This document shows, piece after piece, positions 43,975 to 53,787 of a DNA stretch of 64,000 nt; the stretch's first letter is position 1, and each line of letters opens with the position of its first letter. Position numbers and translations under genes: made by a program. The notes beneath the pieces were generated by a model. That model saw nothing but the letters and a program-made list of their open reading frames with translations, was not told the origin of the DNA and made no database searches. Origin of the DNA: Prevotella amnii DSM 23384 = JCM 14753 (GTDB lineage: Bacteria > Bacteroidota > Bacteroidia > Bacteroidales > Bacteroidaceae); contig NZ_KB905269.1 of the NCBI RefSeq assembly GCF_000378745.1, forward strand, positions 1-64,000, written 5' to 3'.

Positions 43975-45669
43975 ATGGACTGGTTAATCAATTTATTTAC
44001 AACGACGGATAGCATAGCGCACGTGGTGTTGCTCTATTCTATTGTTATCGCCGCGGGTATTTACTTAGGTAAGATCAAGATAGGCGGCATTTCCTTAGGT
44101 GTTACCTTTGTGCTTTTTGTAGGCATTTTTGCTGGGCATATTGGTTTTACGGGTCCTATAGGGATACTTAGCTTTTTGCAAGACTTTGGTCTTATCCTCT
44201 TTGTCTTTATGATAGGTATGCAGGTAGGTCCGGGCTTTTTCGAGAGTTTTGGTAAGGGTGGCATAAAGCTAAACGCTTTGGCAGCTGCCATTATCTTGCT
44301 TAATATCGTGGTGATGTTCGGCTGTTATTACATCTTCTTCGATACTAAAAATCCTGATAACCTCCCCATGATGGTGGGCACTCTTTACGGTGCTGTTACT
44401 AACACGCCGGGTCTTGGAGCAGCAAAGGAGGCTTTGAGCAGTGTTTTCTCTTCTGGTCAGAGCTTTGATATAGCTTCCGGTTATGCCTGTGCTTATCCGC
44501 TTGGCGTTATGGGCATTATAGGTGCTACGCTGGCTATACGCTTTATTTGTCGTGTAAACATAGATGAAGAAAACTTAAAGATAAAGGAGCTTGAGCAGGA
44601 GAGTCCTGACGATAAGCCTCACATGATGTGCTTAAAGGTGTCTAATGCTTATATAGCAGGCAGGACGCTGCAAGAGATAACAGAGTTTTTAAATAGAGAT
44701 ATTGTCTGTACCCGCCTCATGCATAAGGGCGTAGTAAGTGTGCCTACACGTAATACTAACCTTGAGATGGACGACGAGATACTCGTAGTGTGTGCAGAGG
44801 CTGACGCTCCTGCCATTCAGGCTTTTATAGGTCCGGCTATAGAGGCTAACTGGCGTGAGGAGGAGCAGAAGCAACGCCTGATAAGTAAGCAGGTGGTTAT
44901 CACGCGAGAGTCTATAAACGGCAAGATGCTGGGTAACATACCTTTTAACGCTGTCTATGGTGTTAATATTACACGCATCACCCGTCAGGGCATGGAGCTT
45001 TTTGCCTCGAGCAGCCATATCTTTAACATTGGCGACAGACTTACCGTAGTGGGTAGTGAGGAGAATGTGGCTCGCGTGTCCGAGATGATGGGCAATTCTG
45101 AGAAGCTCCTTAATCACCCCAACTTTGCCACTATCTTCATAGGCATACTTGTGGGCATTCTCTTTGGTAGTCTGCCTATAGCTATACCTAACATGCCTGT
45201 GCCTTTAAAGCTGGGTTTGGCAGGTGGTCCGCTTATAATAGCCATTCTTATAGGCAGGTTTGGTCATCGTATGCACCTTATCACCTACACTACAACATCG
45301 GCTAATATGATGCTACGCGAGTTTGGCTTGGCTCTTTTCCTTGCCTCGGTGGGCATAAAGGCAGGTCATGGCTTTTGGGATACTGTAGTGCAGGGCGATG
45401 GGTTAAAGTATGTATATACGGGCTTTTTAATAACCATCATTCCTATATTGCTGATAGGGTTTATAGCAAGGAAGAGGTATAAGTTCAATTATTTCACCAT
45501 TATGGGCATGATAGCCGGTTCTTATACTGACCCTCCCGCTTTGGCTTATGCTAACTCTGTTTGTGTGGGCGAGGCTCCCGCTATAGGCTATTCTACGGTT
45601 TATCCGCTAACAATGTTCCTTCGCATTCTTACCGCACAGCTCATAGTGCTGTTCTTTTGTGGTGGATAG
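43975..45669 (+). CDS. AspT/YidE-type antiporter
   Basis: A 564-residue transporter. Two homologous membrane halves (about 1-190 and 380-564) flank two TrkA-C (RCK-C) domains, the first with CLKVSNAYIAGRTLQEITEF, the second with VVITRESINGKMLGNIPFN. This is the aspartate-alanine exchanger/YidE/YbjL layout. The membrane repeats share GLALFLASVGIKAG and LILFVFMIGMQVGPG. The substrate is probably an amino or dicarboxylic acid but is not proven by sequence. Confidence 0.88.
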   Translation: MDWLINLFTTTDSIAHVVLLYSIVIAAGIYLGKIKIGGISLGVTFVLFVGIFAGHIGFTGPIGILSFLQDFGLILFVFMIGMQVGPGFFESFGKGGIKLNALAAAIILLNIVVMFGCYYIFFDTKNPDNLPMMVGTLYGAVTNTPGLGAAKEALSSVFSSGQSFDIASGYACAYPLGVMGIIGATLAIRFICRVNIDEENLKIKELEQESPDDKPHMMCLKVSNAYIAGRTLQEITEFLNRDIVCTRLMHKGVVSVPTRNTNLEMDDEILVVCAEADAPAIQAFIGPAIEANWREEEQKQRLISKQVVITRESINGKMLGNIPFNAVYGVNITRITRQGMELFASSSHIFNIGDRLTVVGSEENVARVSEMMGNSEKLLNHPNFATIFIGILVGILFGSLPIAIPNMPVPLKLGLAGGPLIIAILIGRFGHRMHLITYTTTSANMMLREFGLALFLASVGIKAGHGFWDTVVQGDGLKYVYTGFLITIIPILLIGFIARKRYKFNYFTIMGMIAGSYTDPPALAYANSVCVGEAPAIGYSTVYPLTMFLRILTAQLIVLFFCGG

Positions 45670-45699
45670 CTCTTTATAAGAAATAGTAAAAGAAATGTT

Positions 45700-45726
45700 A
45701 AGCAAGGCAGATGTTGCCTTGCTTTT
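45700..45726 (+). terminator. Terminator after the AspT-like gene
   Basis: AAGCAAGGCA and TGCCTTGCTT form a perfect 10-bp stem with a short loop, followed by a run of T. Confidence 0.85.
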
Positions 45727-45825
45727 TTATGTAATGTGGTGTAACGGATTAAGGCTCGTTACACTTTGAAAGAAAACCTGTGTAAAAAAAAACCGATTTA
45801 TAATTTCTTTTCACAAAAATCTTAC

Positions 45826-45833
45826 TATCTTTG
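45826..45833 (+). promoter_or_regulatory. -7 element of the second small ORF-lipoprotein pair
   Basis: TATCTTTG matches the consensus exactly, about 125 bp before the small ORF. The leader is AT-rich, and its length is close to that before the other pair. Confidence 0.5.
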
Positions 45834-45958
45834 CACCTCTAAAAGTTTTGATAAAATTTATTTTACAAAAACATTTTAGATGTGATAACGTTTTTGTAAA
45901 GACATTTCTTATCACCGCTTTGCTTTAATATTATATATATATGTTTAATACTATAATT

Positions 45959-46114
45959 ATGGATATGGAGGAAAAAAAGGAAGTATACGAAAAGCCTGTA
46001 TGCGAAGTTATTTTGATGGAGGAAGAGCCTGTCATGATGAAATTTTCTACAGAAGCTACTATGGACAATTTGGAAGATGGGGGTGAGGTACCCGTAGATG
46101 AGTATGATGAGTAA
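45959..46114 (+). CDS. Small acidic-tailed protein paired with large lipoprotein (second copy)
   Basis: A 51-residue protein starting MDMEEKKEVYEKPVCEVILM and continuing with EEEPVMMKFSTEATMDN, then DGGEVPVDEYDE. An in-frame ATG 18 nt upstream is an alternative start. It shares its layout with the 64-residue protein at 39542: basic start, Y-x-K-P, hydrophobic middle, DGG and acidic end. The gap to the next gene is 57 nt, as in the other pair. Function unknown; it has no signal peptide. Confidence 0.65.
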   Translation: MDMEEKKEVYEKPVCEVILMEEEPVMMKFSTEATMDNLEDGGEVPVDEYDE

Positions 46115-46171
46115 AAAAGGAACAGGTTATACAGATGAAAAAATACAGTAACTAAAAAAATAATAGTATAT

Positions 46172-48421
46172 ATGAATAAGACTAACATTTTTAAAGGTTT
46201 TGTTATCTTTAGCTTTTTAGTAATATTTCTTTCGGGGTGTACAGAGATACCTCTTGTACCTGATAATGATATAAAAGGCAATAAGGCAGAAGAGCATGCC
46301 AAGGTAACAACGCTAAGCATGGAGGTAGACCCTTCTTTTCTTACAGAGCAGGACGCTGCTAATTTGGCAACTATGGTTAGCGAGATGCGTTCTCAGCATA
46401 GCGTAAAGACAAGAGCGGTCAATTTAGATATAAATGGTCAGATAGCAAATACCAATATTTTTAAGGCAACGTGTTATCTTACTAACGATCAAGGCGAAAA
46501 TGCTGTGTTAGGACGCTTTGAGCTGGAGTGGAAAATAAAGGTAGACGACAAAACAAAAAAGATAACATTACTGGGTGCGCGCTCAAGAAATGTTAATGTA
46601 ACATGGCTAAAGGGAGGCGCACACAACACTCTTACAGGCGACAAATGGAAGGTGTGCGGCTTTAGTGGTGGCACGGTTAAGAATATAGAGCTTAACAAGT
46701 ATAATGCTCAAGGGCAGATTGCCGGAAAGGAAAGAAAAGAGGTTATAAGCTTTATGAAAGCCGATCTGAAAGGTGAGAGCGTAGAAGATAATATAAAAGA
46801 TTTTCCTATAGCTTCCGATTATCAAAAGGTAGAGATAGGACAGAGGAAGACTCCTTTATTAAAGTTTCGTTTTAAGCCACTTGGAGTACTTCTGAAAGTG
46901 GAAATAAAGGTAGACAGGAACGTGTCTACAGATGAGAAGTTTTATTTTAACACCACAGCCTTAGAGCCTGAAGGCGTGTTCTTTATACAAAAAGCTGATG
47001 GAGGTAAGTTTGATAACGACATTCTTAGCAAGAGGTGGCAGTATAATCCTCCGAGGAACGAAAAGTTCTTAAAAAAAGATTTTGATGGCAATATAAACCT
47101 TGACAAGTATGGCATTATCTTAGATGTTAGTAATGGCTTAAAGGTAGATAAGTATGATGAGAAGACGTATCGCAAGTTAGGTACTTTCTATCGTTGGTAT
47201 CTCTGGGGTATGCCAGCACATAAGACGGGAGGAGTGGAGACCGATATAGGTGCTCTTAACGGTGGATATATCATTAAGCAGATAGGCGGTAAGGGTCCTT
47301 TCACGAGCAGGTATTCGTATGTTAATGACGAGGGAAAGCTAAGACGAATAACGGGTGTTATGGCCAAGCCTGAACCATATCCACACTTTCAGTTCTTAAA
47401 CATGCTTAACCGCATGGCACCTCATGCCTTAAAGGCTAAGCAAACATGGTGGGAAGACGACAGGGTAGACAAGACTACAGCGAGCCGTTGGACTCCATTT
47501 TTCACAAAAGGTTGGGAACGTTTCTTCTCTTACGAAGAAGCACAGAAAGCCGACTTCTATCCTGAGGGCTATCGTCTGCCTACATTCGATGAGATGACTA
47601 TTCTTTTCCCTAATCCCAAAAACAGACCTGAAGACTTAGTGTGGTGGACTGATAATAATGGCTCTTTTAGCGACCCTGACTATGGGTACGAAGAGTGGGT
47701 AACGCTCTATGCACCATTATATACAGATGATGCTAACCGCCTGTTTTTATGCGATAACAGGGATATGTCTGATAACAATGCATATCAGCATTTAAGAGGA
47801 AAGACATCGGAAAGAAACATAAAAGGCTTTACAAGCTATTATTATAACCCAAGAGGTACAAATTTTATATATGCCATACGCTTTGAAAAGAACTCTGTAT
47901 ATGGTAACAGGCTAAGGTGCGCCTATAGGTATGAGATGAAAAACCTTAAACCCGGCAAGCAAAACCTTCAGGAAACAGACTGCCAGATGATAGTTACAAG
48001 CCGCTGGATAGGTGATGCTCCGCTTACGGTAGAAGATATTTCTAAGGAGGCGTGGTGGAAGAATGGCGAGCAGTATAACATTGTGCGCAAAGTGCCTGCA
48101 CAGGGACAGATTAAGGGAACTGGTAAGTCGGGTACTGGAGACTCGGGCTCTTATTACACGTTAGGTCTTTATGAAGGTGGGTTACAAAACAGGGCAAAAG
48201 TGTTTAGTATATGGAATGGTGGCACTTTTCAGCGTAAGGTATTTGGTATACCACGAGCGTTAATCTTCCCTATCACGAAAGCTATGATGTGTAACGAGAA
48301 GGGTAAGGACTACGGTAACGAGTATAATGAAGAGGGTACTAAGAAAGCTACGGGCGAAAAGTATTCTATACCCGATTATCAAAAGAAAGGTAAGCCCGCC
48401 GGTTATGGCGATAGCTACTAA
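46172..48421 (+). CDS. Large surface lipoprotein, paralogue of 36824-39484
   Basis: A 749-residue lipoprotein; the signal peptide ends in the lipobox FLSGC. It shares an ordered series of phrases with the protein at 36824: KPLGVLLKVEIKVDR, WYLWGMPAHK, EGYRLPTFDEM, RCAYRYEMKNL and SRWIGDAPLTVEDI. A PEGYRLPT-type motif suggests a FISUMP-like unit in the C-terminal half. It is about 140 residues shorter than the paralogue. Function unknown; by signal peptide and lipobox it is anchored to the outer membrane, perhaps at the cell surface. Confidence 0.75.
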   Translation: MNKTNIFKGFVIFSFLVIFLSGCTEIPLVPDNDIKGNKAEEHAKVTTLSMEVDPSFLTEQDAANLATMVSEMRSQHSVKTRAVNLDINGQIANTNIFKATCYLTNDQGENAVLGRFELEWKIKVDDKTKKITLLGARSRNVNVTWLKGGAHNTLTGDKWKVCGFSGGTVKNIELNKYNAQGQIAGKERKEVISFMKADLKGESVEDNIKDFPIASDYQKVEIGQRKTPLLKFRFKPLGVLLKVEIKVDRNVSTDEKFYFNTTALEPEGVFFIQKADGGKFDNDILSKRWQYNPPRNEKFLKKDFDGNINLDKYGIILDVSNGLKVDKYDEKTYRKLGTFYRWYLWGMPAHKTGGVETDIGALNGGYIIKQIGGKGPFTSRYSYVNDEGKLRRITGVMAKPEPYPHFQFLNMLNRMAPHALKAKQTWWEDDRVDKTTASRWTPFFTKGWERFFSYEEAQKADFYPEGYRLPTFDEMTILFPNPKNRPEDLVWWTDNNGSFSDPDYGYEEWVTLYAPLYTDDANRLFLCDNRDMSDNNAYQHLRGKTSERNIKGFTSYYYNPRGTNFIYAIRFEKNSVYGNRLRCAYRYEMKNLKPGKQNLQETDCQMIVTSRWIGDAPLTVEDISKEAWWKNGEQYNIVRKVPAQGQIKGTGKSGTGDSGSYYTLGLYEGGLQNRAKVFSIWNGGTFQRKVFGIPRALIFPITKAMMCNEKGKDYGNEYNEEGTKKATGEKYSIPDYQKKGKPAGYGDSY

Positions 48422-48440
48422 GGCTAAAGATACGAGGCAT

Positions 48441-48480
48441 AAAGGCACCTATAAGGATAAAAATCCTTGTAGGTGCTTTT
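48441..48480 (+). terminator. Terminator after the second lipoprotein gene
   Basis: A 17-bp stem with two or three G-T pairs (48441-48457 with 48464-48480, loop of 6 nt) ends in a T run, 20 nt after the stop. Confidence 0.8.
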
Positions 48481-48506
48481 CTTATACGATAAATGTTAGG
48501 TAATAA

Positions 48507-48538
48507 TTGCTTTTTTACCTATTATATTAGTAACTTTG
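48507..48538 (+). promoter_or_regulatory. Promoter of thrS
   Basis: TTG at 48507-48509 and TAACTTTG at 48531-48538, spaced 21 bp apart, lie 33 nt before the thrS ATG. The leader is too short for a T-box. Confidence 0.65.
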
Positions 48539-48571
48539 CGCTAACTTTGATTTATAAAACTAATTTGTAGT

Positions 48572-50524
48572 ATGGTTAAAATCACATTCCCCGACGGCTC
48601 TGTACGTGAATACGAGCAGGGCGTTACTGGTTATCAAATAGCCGAGAGCATATCACCGGCTCTCGCTCGCAACGTTGTATCTTGCGGTGTAAATGGTGTA
48701 ACAACAGAGCTTAACAGGCCTATTAACGAAGATGCTACCATAGCTCTTTATCGCTTTGAAGATGAAGAGGGTAAGCATAGCTTCTGGCATTCTTCTGCTC
48801 ACCTCTTGGCAGAGGCATTAAAAGAGCTTTATCCGGGCATACAGTTCGGCTTTGGTCCTGCTTTAGAAAATGGTTTCTTCTATGACGTTCAGACTGCCGA
48901 CGGCACACCAATATCAGAGAACGACTTTCCAAAGATAGAGGCAAAGATGATGGAGCTGGCAAAGAAAAACAGTCCTATCATTCGCCGTGAGGTATCTAAG
49001 GCTGAGGCTATAAAAGAGTTTAAAGCCGATGGGCAGGAATATAAGGTAGAACATATAGAAAAAGACTTGGAAGATGGTACTATCTCTACCTATTCTCAAG
49101 GCAATTTTACTGACCTTTGTCGTGGTCCTCACTTAGTTTCTACAGGGCTTATCAAGGCAGTGAAGCTAACAAGCGTTGCCGGAGCTTTTTGGCGTGGCGA
49201 TGCTAAGAACGCTCAGCTAACACGTATCTATGGCATTACCTTCCCTAAGAAGAAGATGTTAGACGAATATCTTCTCATGCTGGAAGAGGCTAAGAAGCGC
49301 GATCATCGTAAGATAGGTAAGGAGATGGAGCTTTTTATGTTTTCAGATCGTGTGGGAAAGGGCTTGCCAATATGGTTACCTAAGGGCACACAGCTACGCT
49401 TGCGCTTGCAAGACATGCTTCGTAAGCTGTTAAAGCCTTATAATTATCAAGAGGTTATCACTCCGGGCATAGGTAGCAAAAACCTATATATCACCTCAGG
49501 GCATTATGCTCACTATGGTAAAGATGCTTTTCAGCCTATCCAGACCCCTGAAGAGGACGAGGAATATATGTTAAAACCTATGAACTGCCCTCACCACTGT
49601 GAGGTATATGCTTATAAACCACGTTCTTATAAAGACTTACCGCTGCGTATAGCAGAGTTTGGTACAGTGTTCAGGTATGAGAAGAGCGGCGAGCTACATG
49701 GCCTTACACGTGTGCGCAACTTTACTCAAGACGATGCTCACATCTTTGTACGCCCCGATCAGGTTAAGGCAGAGTTTGAAAACAACATAGATATTATCTT
49801 AAAGGTGTTTAAAACCTTTGGCTTTGAAAACTATGAGGCACAGATATCTTTACGCGATCCAGAGGATAAAGATAAGTATATAGGCGATGATGAGGTATGG
49901 AATGAGAGCGAACAAGCCATTAAGCAAGCCTGCAAAGAGAAGGGCTTAAAGGCTACGGTAGAGCTTGGCGAGGCAGCTTTCTATGGTCCTAAGCTCGACT
50001 TTATGGTGAAAGATGCCATAGGGCGTCGTTGGCAGCTTGGTACTATTCAGGTAGATTACAATCTTCCACAACGTTTTCATTTGGAATATACTGCAGAGGA
50101 TAATACAAAGAAAACCCCTGTCATGATACACCGCGCCCCCTTCGGCTCGTTAGAACGTTTTACCGCAGTGCTTATAGAGCATACCGCTGGGCATTTCCCT
50201 TTGTGGCTTACCCCAGATCAGGTAGCTATACTTCCTGTTTCAGAGAAATATAACGACTATGCGCGTAAGGTAAAGCAGCAGCTCGATGCTTCTGACGTTC
50301 GTGCGCTTATAGATGATAGAAACGAGAAAGTGGGTCGTAAGATACGCGACAACGAGCTAAAACGCATTCCTTATATGGTGGTAGTGGGCGAGAAAGAGGC
50401 TGCCGAAGGGCTTGTAGCTATGCGTAAGCAAGGCGGCGGCGAGCAGTCTACAATGCCTGTTAAGGCGTTTATAGAGCGTGTAAAGGCAGAGGTTGCTGAG
50501 CAGCTAAAGGATATTAACGGCTAA
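48572..50524 (+). CDS. thrS: Threonyl-tRNA synthetase
   Basis: A 650-residue class II aminoacyl-tRNA synthetase. TGS domain (1-62), editing domain with [11 protein letters not shown], and the catalytic core with motif 2 [16 protein letters not shown], the zinc ligands in [10 protein letters not shown], and motif 3 [11 protein letters not shown], then the anticodon-binding domain. Length is normal. It heads the thrS-infC-rpmI-rplT order, which is conserved in many bacteria. Confidence 0.98.
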   Translation: MVKITFPDGSVREYEQGVTGYQIAESISPALARNVVSCGVNGVTTELNRPINEDATIALYRFEDEEGKHSFWHSSAHLLAEALKELYPGIQFGFGPALENGFFYDVQTADGTPISENDFPKIEAKMMELAKKNSPIIRREVSKAEAIKEFKADGQEYKVEHIEKDLEDGTISTYSQGNFTDLCRGPHLVSTGLIKAVKLTSVAGAFWRGDAKNAQLTRIYGITFPKKKMLDEYLLMLEEAKKRDHRKIGKEMELFMFSDRVGKGLPIWLPKGTQLRLRLQDMLRKLLKPYNYQEVITPGIGSKNLYITSGHYAHYGKDAFQPIQTPEEDEEYMLKPMNCPHHCEVYAYKPRSYKDLPLRIAEFGTVFRYEKSGELHGLTRVRNFTQDDAHIFVRPDQVKAEFENNIDIILKVFKTFGFENYEAQISLRDPEDKDKYIGDDEVWNESEQAIKQACKEKGLKATVELGEAAFYGPKLDFMVKDAIGRRWQLGTIQVDYNLPQRFHLEYTAEDNTKKTPVMIHRAPFGSLERFTAVLIEHTAGHFPLWLTPDQVAILPVSEKYNDYARKVKQQLDASDVRALIDDRNEKVGRKIRDNELKRIPYMVVVGEKEAAEGLVAMRKQGGGEQSTMPVKAFIERVKAEVAEQLKDING

Positions 50525-50576
50525 GGTATGGTAGCGTTTAGGCTGGCAAGAAGGCTGGCTTATTATATATAAGGAG

Positions 50577-50612
50577 AGAGGGTAAAGGCAGGTAAGCAGG
50601 GCTTTTACCCTC
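50577..50612 (+). terminator. Terminator between thrS and infC
   Basis: AGAGGGTAAA (50577-50586) pairs with TTTACCCTCT (50603-50612), followed by TTTTT, 53 nt after the thrS stop. With the separate infC promoter this makes thrS its own unit. Confidence 0.75.
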
Positions 50613-50737
50613 TTTTTAATGTAAGGTGGGAAAGAAAGTGTGGGGTGATAGTGCCGCAAAAAGGGCTTATAAGACGAGGAAAAGATGAGTTTTTGAGCTG
50701 CTTTAGATGTGGAAAGGGCAATTTTAGATAAAAAAAA

Positions 50738-50769
50738 TTTGGGTAATTCGTTGAAAGTAGGTAACTTTG
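50738..50769 (+). promoter_or_regulatory. Promoter of infC-rpmI-rplT
   Basis: TTTG at 50738-50741 and TAACTTTG at 50762-50769, spaced 20 bp apart, a near-perfect match. It lies 39 nt before infC. I see no L20-type leader fold in the short leader. Confidence 0.75.
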
Positions 50770-50808
50770 CAGCCGTTCAAAACGAAATAAACAATTTAAA
50801 ATAGTTGA

Positions 50809-51492
50809 ATGAAGAATGACAAAATGAAAATGCAGTACCGCGTGAATGAGCAGATTCGCGTTAGAGAGGTGCGTGTTGTTAGTGATGCAGGTGCAGAAGT
50901 AATGCCTACTCGTAAGGCTTTAGAATTAGCTCAAGAAGAAGGTGTAGACCTTGTGGAGATATCTCCAAATGCCCAGCCACCAGTTTGTCGTATCATCGAC
51001 TATGCTAAGTTCCTTTGTCAGCAGAAGAAGCATCAGAAAGAGATGAAGCAGAAGCAGGTAAAGCAGGATATAAAAGAGATTCGTTTTGGTCCTCAGACCG
51101 ATGAGCACGATTACTTGTTTAAGCTCAAGCATGCACAAGGATTCTTAAAAGAAGGCAATAAGGTGCGTGCGTATGTGTTTTTCCGTGGGCGTTCCATTCT
51201 TTTTAAAGAGCAAGGCGAGGTGTTGTTACTACGTTTTGCCAACGACTTGGAAGAGTTAGCAAAGGTGGAGCAGCTGCCTAAGCTCGAGGGTAAGAAGATG
51301 TTTTTATATCTAACACCAAAGAAGGCAGGCGTGGTAAAAAAGAGCCAGCAAAAGCGCGATCGTGAGACAGCAGGTGCAGAGGCAAAGCTTGCTATGGCAG
51401 AAAAGCAGGGTGAGAATGTGTCTCATGGAGGCTTGTTTGCTAATGCTAAGAACGGTGTCGATGCCCTTAAAAAGCTTAATGTAGAAGAGTAA
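50809..51492 (+). CDS. infC: Translation initiation factor IF-3
   Basis: A 227-residue IF-3, which keeps 30S subunits apart from 50S and checks start codons. It has the N-terminal [15 protein letters not shown] and [19 protein letters not shown], the basic linker, and the C-domain with [18 protein letters not shown] tail of about 50 residues is typical of the group. The start is ATG, not the rare ATT used in many bacteria, so the classic start-codon autoregulation is not expected. Confidence 0.97.
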   Translation: MKNDKMKMQYRVNEQIRVREVRVVSDAGAEVMPTRKALELAQEEGVDLVEISPNAQPPVCRIIDYAKFLCQQKKHQKEMKQKQVKQDIKEIRFGPQTDEHDYLFKLKHAQGFLKEGNKVRAYVFFRGRSILFKEQGEVLLLRFANDLEELAKVEQLPKLEGKKMFLYLTPKKAGVVKKSQQKRDRETAGAEAKLAMAEKQGENVSHGGLFANAKNGVDALKKLNVEE

Positions 51493-51609
51493 AAGGCCAG
51501 TATGCTTTAAAGCGCGTGGTGCGTAGAAGAGGTAGGCCGCCTATGCGTAACGTCTTGGTATATACGTTACCATAGAAGAATAAATATTAATTTTTAAAAT
51601 TTAAAAAAA

Positions 51610-51807
51610 ATGCCAAAGCAAAAGACAAATTCCGGTGCTAAGAAGCGATTCACGCTCACCGGTTCAGGAAAGATTAAGCGTCGTCATGCTTTCCATAGTC
51701 ATATTTTGACTAAGAAAACAAAGAAGCAGAAGAGAAACCTTCTTGGTACTACAATAGTAGACAAGACAAACTTGAAGCAGGTGCGCGACTTGCTCAATCT
51801 TCGTTAA
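51610..51807 (+). CDS. rpmI: Ribosomal protein L35
   Basis: A 65-residue basic protein starting [20 protein letters not shown], with [20 protein letters not shown]. Normal length and place between infC and rplT. Confidence 0.97.
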   Translation: MPKQKTNSGAKKRFTLTGSGKIKRRHAFHSHILTKKTKKQKRNLLGTTIVDKTNLKQVRDLLNLR

Positions 51808-51846
51808 TCATTTAGTCAAACAAACATTTAAAAGGAAAGAAAAACT

Positions 51847-52191
51847 ATGCCAAGATCAGTTAATCATGTTGCCTCTAAGGCAAAGAGAACTAAGATTCTT
51901 AAGAAAACCAAAGGTTACTATGGTGCTCGCAAGAACGTTTGGACGGTAGCTAAGAATACCTATGAAAAGGGTTTGACTTATGCTTATCGTGATCGTCGTA
52001 ATAAGAAACGTAATTTCCGTGCTTTATGGATTCAGCGTATTAACGCTGCTGCTCGTCTTTACGATATGAGCTACAGCCAGTTAATGGGTGCTCTTCATAA
52101 GAGCGGTATTGAAATAAATCGTAAGGTACTTGCCGACTTAGCTATTAACAATCAAGATGCTTTTAAAGCTATTGTTGATAAGGTAAAATAA
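51847..52191 (+). CDS. rplT: Ribosomal protein L20
   Basis: A 114-residue basic 50S protein starting [20 protein letters not shown], with [20 protein letters not shown] and the end [20 protein letters not shown]. It binds 23S rRNA early in assembly. It is 39 nt after rpmI and is followed by a terminator. Confidence 0.98.
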   Translation: MPRSVNHVASKAKRTKILKKTKGYYGARKNVWTVAKNTYEKGLTYAYRDRRNKKRNFRALWIQRINAAARLYDMSYSQLMGALHKSGIEINRKVLADLAINNQDAFKAIVDKVK

Positions 52192-52224
52192 GCAAGGCTT
52201 ATAAAACGTTAGAAAAGTAAATGT

Positions 52225-52254
52225 AAGGTTGCAAACGAAAGTGTTTGCAACCTT
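52225..52254 (+). terminator. Terminator after rplT
   Basis: A perfect 12-bp stem (AAGGTTGCAAAC at 52225-52236, GTTTGCAACCTT at 52243-52254) with a 6-nt loop is followed by TTT. Confidence 0.9.
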
Positions 52255-52260
52255 TTTGCA

Positions 52261-52605
52261 TTATATGTGGTATTTCTTATTAAGCCATATAATAGGTTTT
52301 AGCTGTTCTTTACCATAGGTGTTAAGATCTATATCTATTATAATCTTATTTGTTTTGTCTTTAGAGTGGTTATCGCCCATGAGGCGTTCTATGTTCTTTA
52401 GTGTAGCGATAAGTTTTTCTTTAGATTGATGGTAATAAAACTCACCTATACAGTTGAGATATTTATCCGATTTTACCCCTATGGGGCAGGTCCAGATGGG
52501 CTGTGAGAAAGAGATGTCAGGAAATAACATAGTAAGGTAGCTTTGTGCCTTAAGTATATTTTCTGTCTGATTAAAGTTAGATCCTAATGATATTTTTACC
52601 TTCAT
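52261..52605 (-). CDS. HPPK-like protein (FolK-like), short
   Basis: A 114-residue protein starting at the ATG at 52605 (MKVKISLGSNFNQTENILKA). The SLGSN start, the WTCPIG stretch, the YLNCIGEF segment and the end IIIDIDLNTYG match 6-hydroxymethyl-dihydropterin pyrophosphokinase, which makes folate precursors. It is shorter than usual (about 130-160 residues), and the RxxGP-type loop before DIDL is replaced by NHSKDKTNK. It may be a reduced or diverged FolK. It is convergent with rplT. An upstream TTG at 52614 is less likely as start. Confidence 0.65.
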   Translation of the reverse strand: MKVKISLGSNFNQTENILKAQSYLTMLFPDISFSQPIWTCPIGVKSDKYLNCIGEFYYHQSKEKLIATLKNIERLMGDNHSKDKTNKIIIDIDLNTYGKEQLKPIIWLNKKYHI

Positions 52606-52686
52606 ATATGACAAAGATAAGCATAAGTTTTTATATGTTTGTGAGTTTTTAAGAAAAATATTGATAAGATTGTATTATTTTTCTTG

Positions 52687-52694
52687 TAATTTTG
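52687..52694 (+). promoter_or_regulatory. -7 element of the glucosaminidase gene
   Basis: TAATTTTG, a match to TAnnTTTG, lies 24 bp before the ATG. No clear -33 partner at 19-21 bp. Confidence 0.45.
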
Positions 52695-52718
52695 TAGTGA
52701 TAATAATATTTATATTAG

Positions 52719-53678
52719 ATGAAGAGATTATTGTTAGTAGCTTTTTCTTATAGTTTTATCTGTTTATCAGCATATTCTCAGCAGTTAAAATGGAATCAGG
52801 CTTACCAAACATATATTAACAAGTATAAGGATATAGCAATAGCAGGAATGTTAGAGCACGGTGTTCCTGCAAGTATTTCTTTAGCTCAAGGCATATTAGA
52901 GAGCGGTGCAGGCTTAAGCGATTTGGCTCAGCGTAGTAATAATCATTTTGGTATTAAATGTCATGGGTGGTTAGGCAGGACTGTTTATCATGACGATGAT
53001 GCTCGTAGTGAGTGTTTTAGGGCATACGATACGGTATGGGATAGCTATGAGGATCATTGTCTTTTTTTAAAGACTCGCCCTCGTTATAACAGCTTGTTTG
53101 GCTTAGATCGTACCGATTATCGTGGTTGGGCTTATGGATTGAAGCGTGCAGGCTATGCCACTAATCCTTCTTATGCCAAACAGCTTATTAGCATTATAGA
53201 GCTTTATGGGCTTAATCAGTATGACAGAGCTACTGACTATGACCATTTTATGGTAAGGCGTGGTGGTATAGACCTTTATAATCCGGGTACAGTGCCATTG
53301 TGTGGTAAGGAGAAGACGGCAAACGGCGGTGGCGCGCATATACTCTATAAATATAATGACAATTATTATGTTATTGTCCGTCCGTCAGATACGTTTAAGT
53401 CGTTGTCTAAGGAGTTTAACATAAGTCAGCATAAGTTGGCACGGTATAATGAGCGCGGCATGAGAGATGCGTTGCAGGTGGGTGAGTTTATTTGGCTTAT
53501 GAAGAAAAAGAAGAAGGCTCCAAAGAATTTTAAGGGTTTCCTTTATACGGTTCATTCTTCAGAGAGCTTGTATGATATATCACAAAAGTATGGTATTCGC
53601 CTAAAGAGTTTGATTAAGAAAAATAAGGCTTTGGCAGAAGAAGGCTTACGTATAGGCGATAAGGTGCGGTTATATTAA
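52719..53678 (+). CDS. LysM-domain N-acetylglucosaminidase (peptidoglycan hydrolase)
   Basis: A 319-residue secreted enzyme. Signal peptide (MKRLLLVAFSYSFICLSAYS). A FlgJ/LytG-type glucosaminidase domain follows, with GVPASISLAQGILESGAGLS (catalytic E) and NNHFGIKCHGW. Two LysM-type repeats in the C-terminal part (YYVIVRPSDTFKSLSKEFNI and FLYTVHSSESLYDISQKYGI) bind peptidoglycan. It likely helps cell-wall turnover or daughter cell separation. Confidence 0.9.
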   Translation: MKRLLLVAFSYSFICLSAYSQQLKWNQAYQTYINKYKDIAIAGMLEHGVPASISLAQGILESGAGLSDLAQRSNNHFGIKCHGWLGRTVYHDDDARSECFRAYDTVWDSYEDHCLFLKTRPRYNSLFGLDRTDYRGWAYGLKRAGYATNPSYAKQLISIIELYGLNQYDRATDYDHFMVRRGGIDLYNPGTVPLCGKEKTANGGGAHILYKYNDNYYVIVRPSDTFKSLSKEFNISQHKLARYNERGMRDALQVGEFIWLMKKKKKAPKNFKGFLYTVHSSESLYDISQKYGIRLKSLIKKNKALAEEGLRIGDKVRLY

Positions 53679-53738
53679 CGTGTTAAAGGATAATATGTTA
53701 TAAGCAAACTAATGTTTATCTTATATTAAAAGGTAAAA

Positions 53739-53783
53739 AAAGCTCCCTCTTACAGCGTATATTACAGCTTAGGAGGGAGCTTT
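53739..53783. terminator. Bidirectional terminator between glucosaminidase and CobW-like genes
   Basis: AAAGCTCCCT (53739-53748) and AGGGAGCTTT (53774-53783) form a perfect stem between two convergent genes, with A- and T-rich flanks on both sides. Confidence 0.75.
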
Positions 53784-53787
53784 ATTT

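Noticed and set aside
48539..48571. T-box or attenuator before thrS
   Set aside because: Only about 33 nt lie between the -7 element and the start codon.
50770..50808. L20 autoregulatory leader before infC
   Set aside because: The leader is about 35 nt long, too short for the known L20-binding RNA folds.
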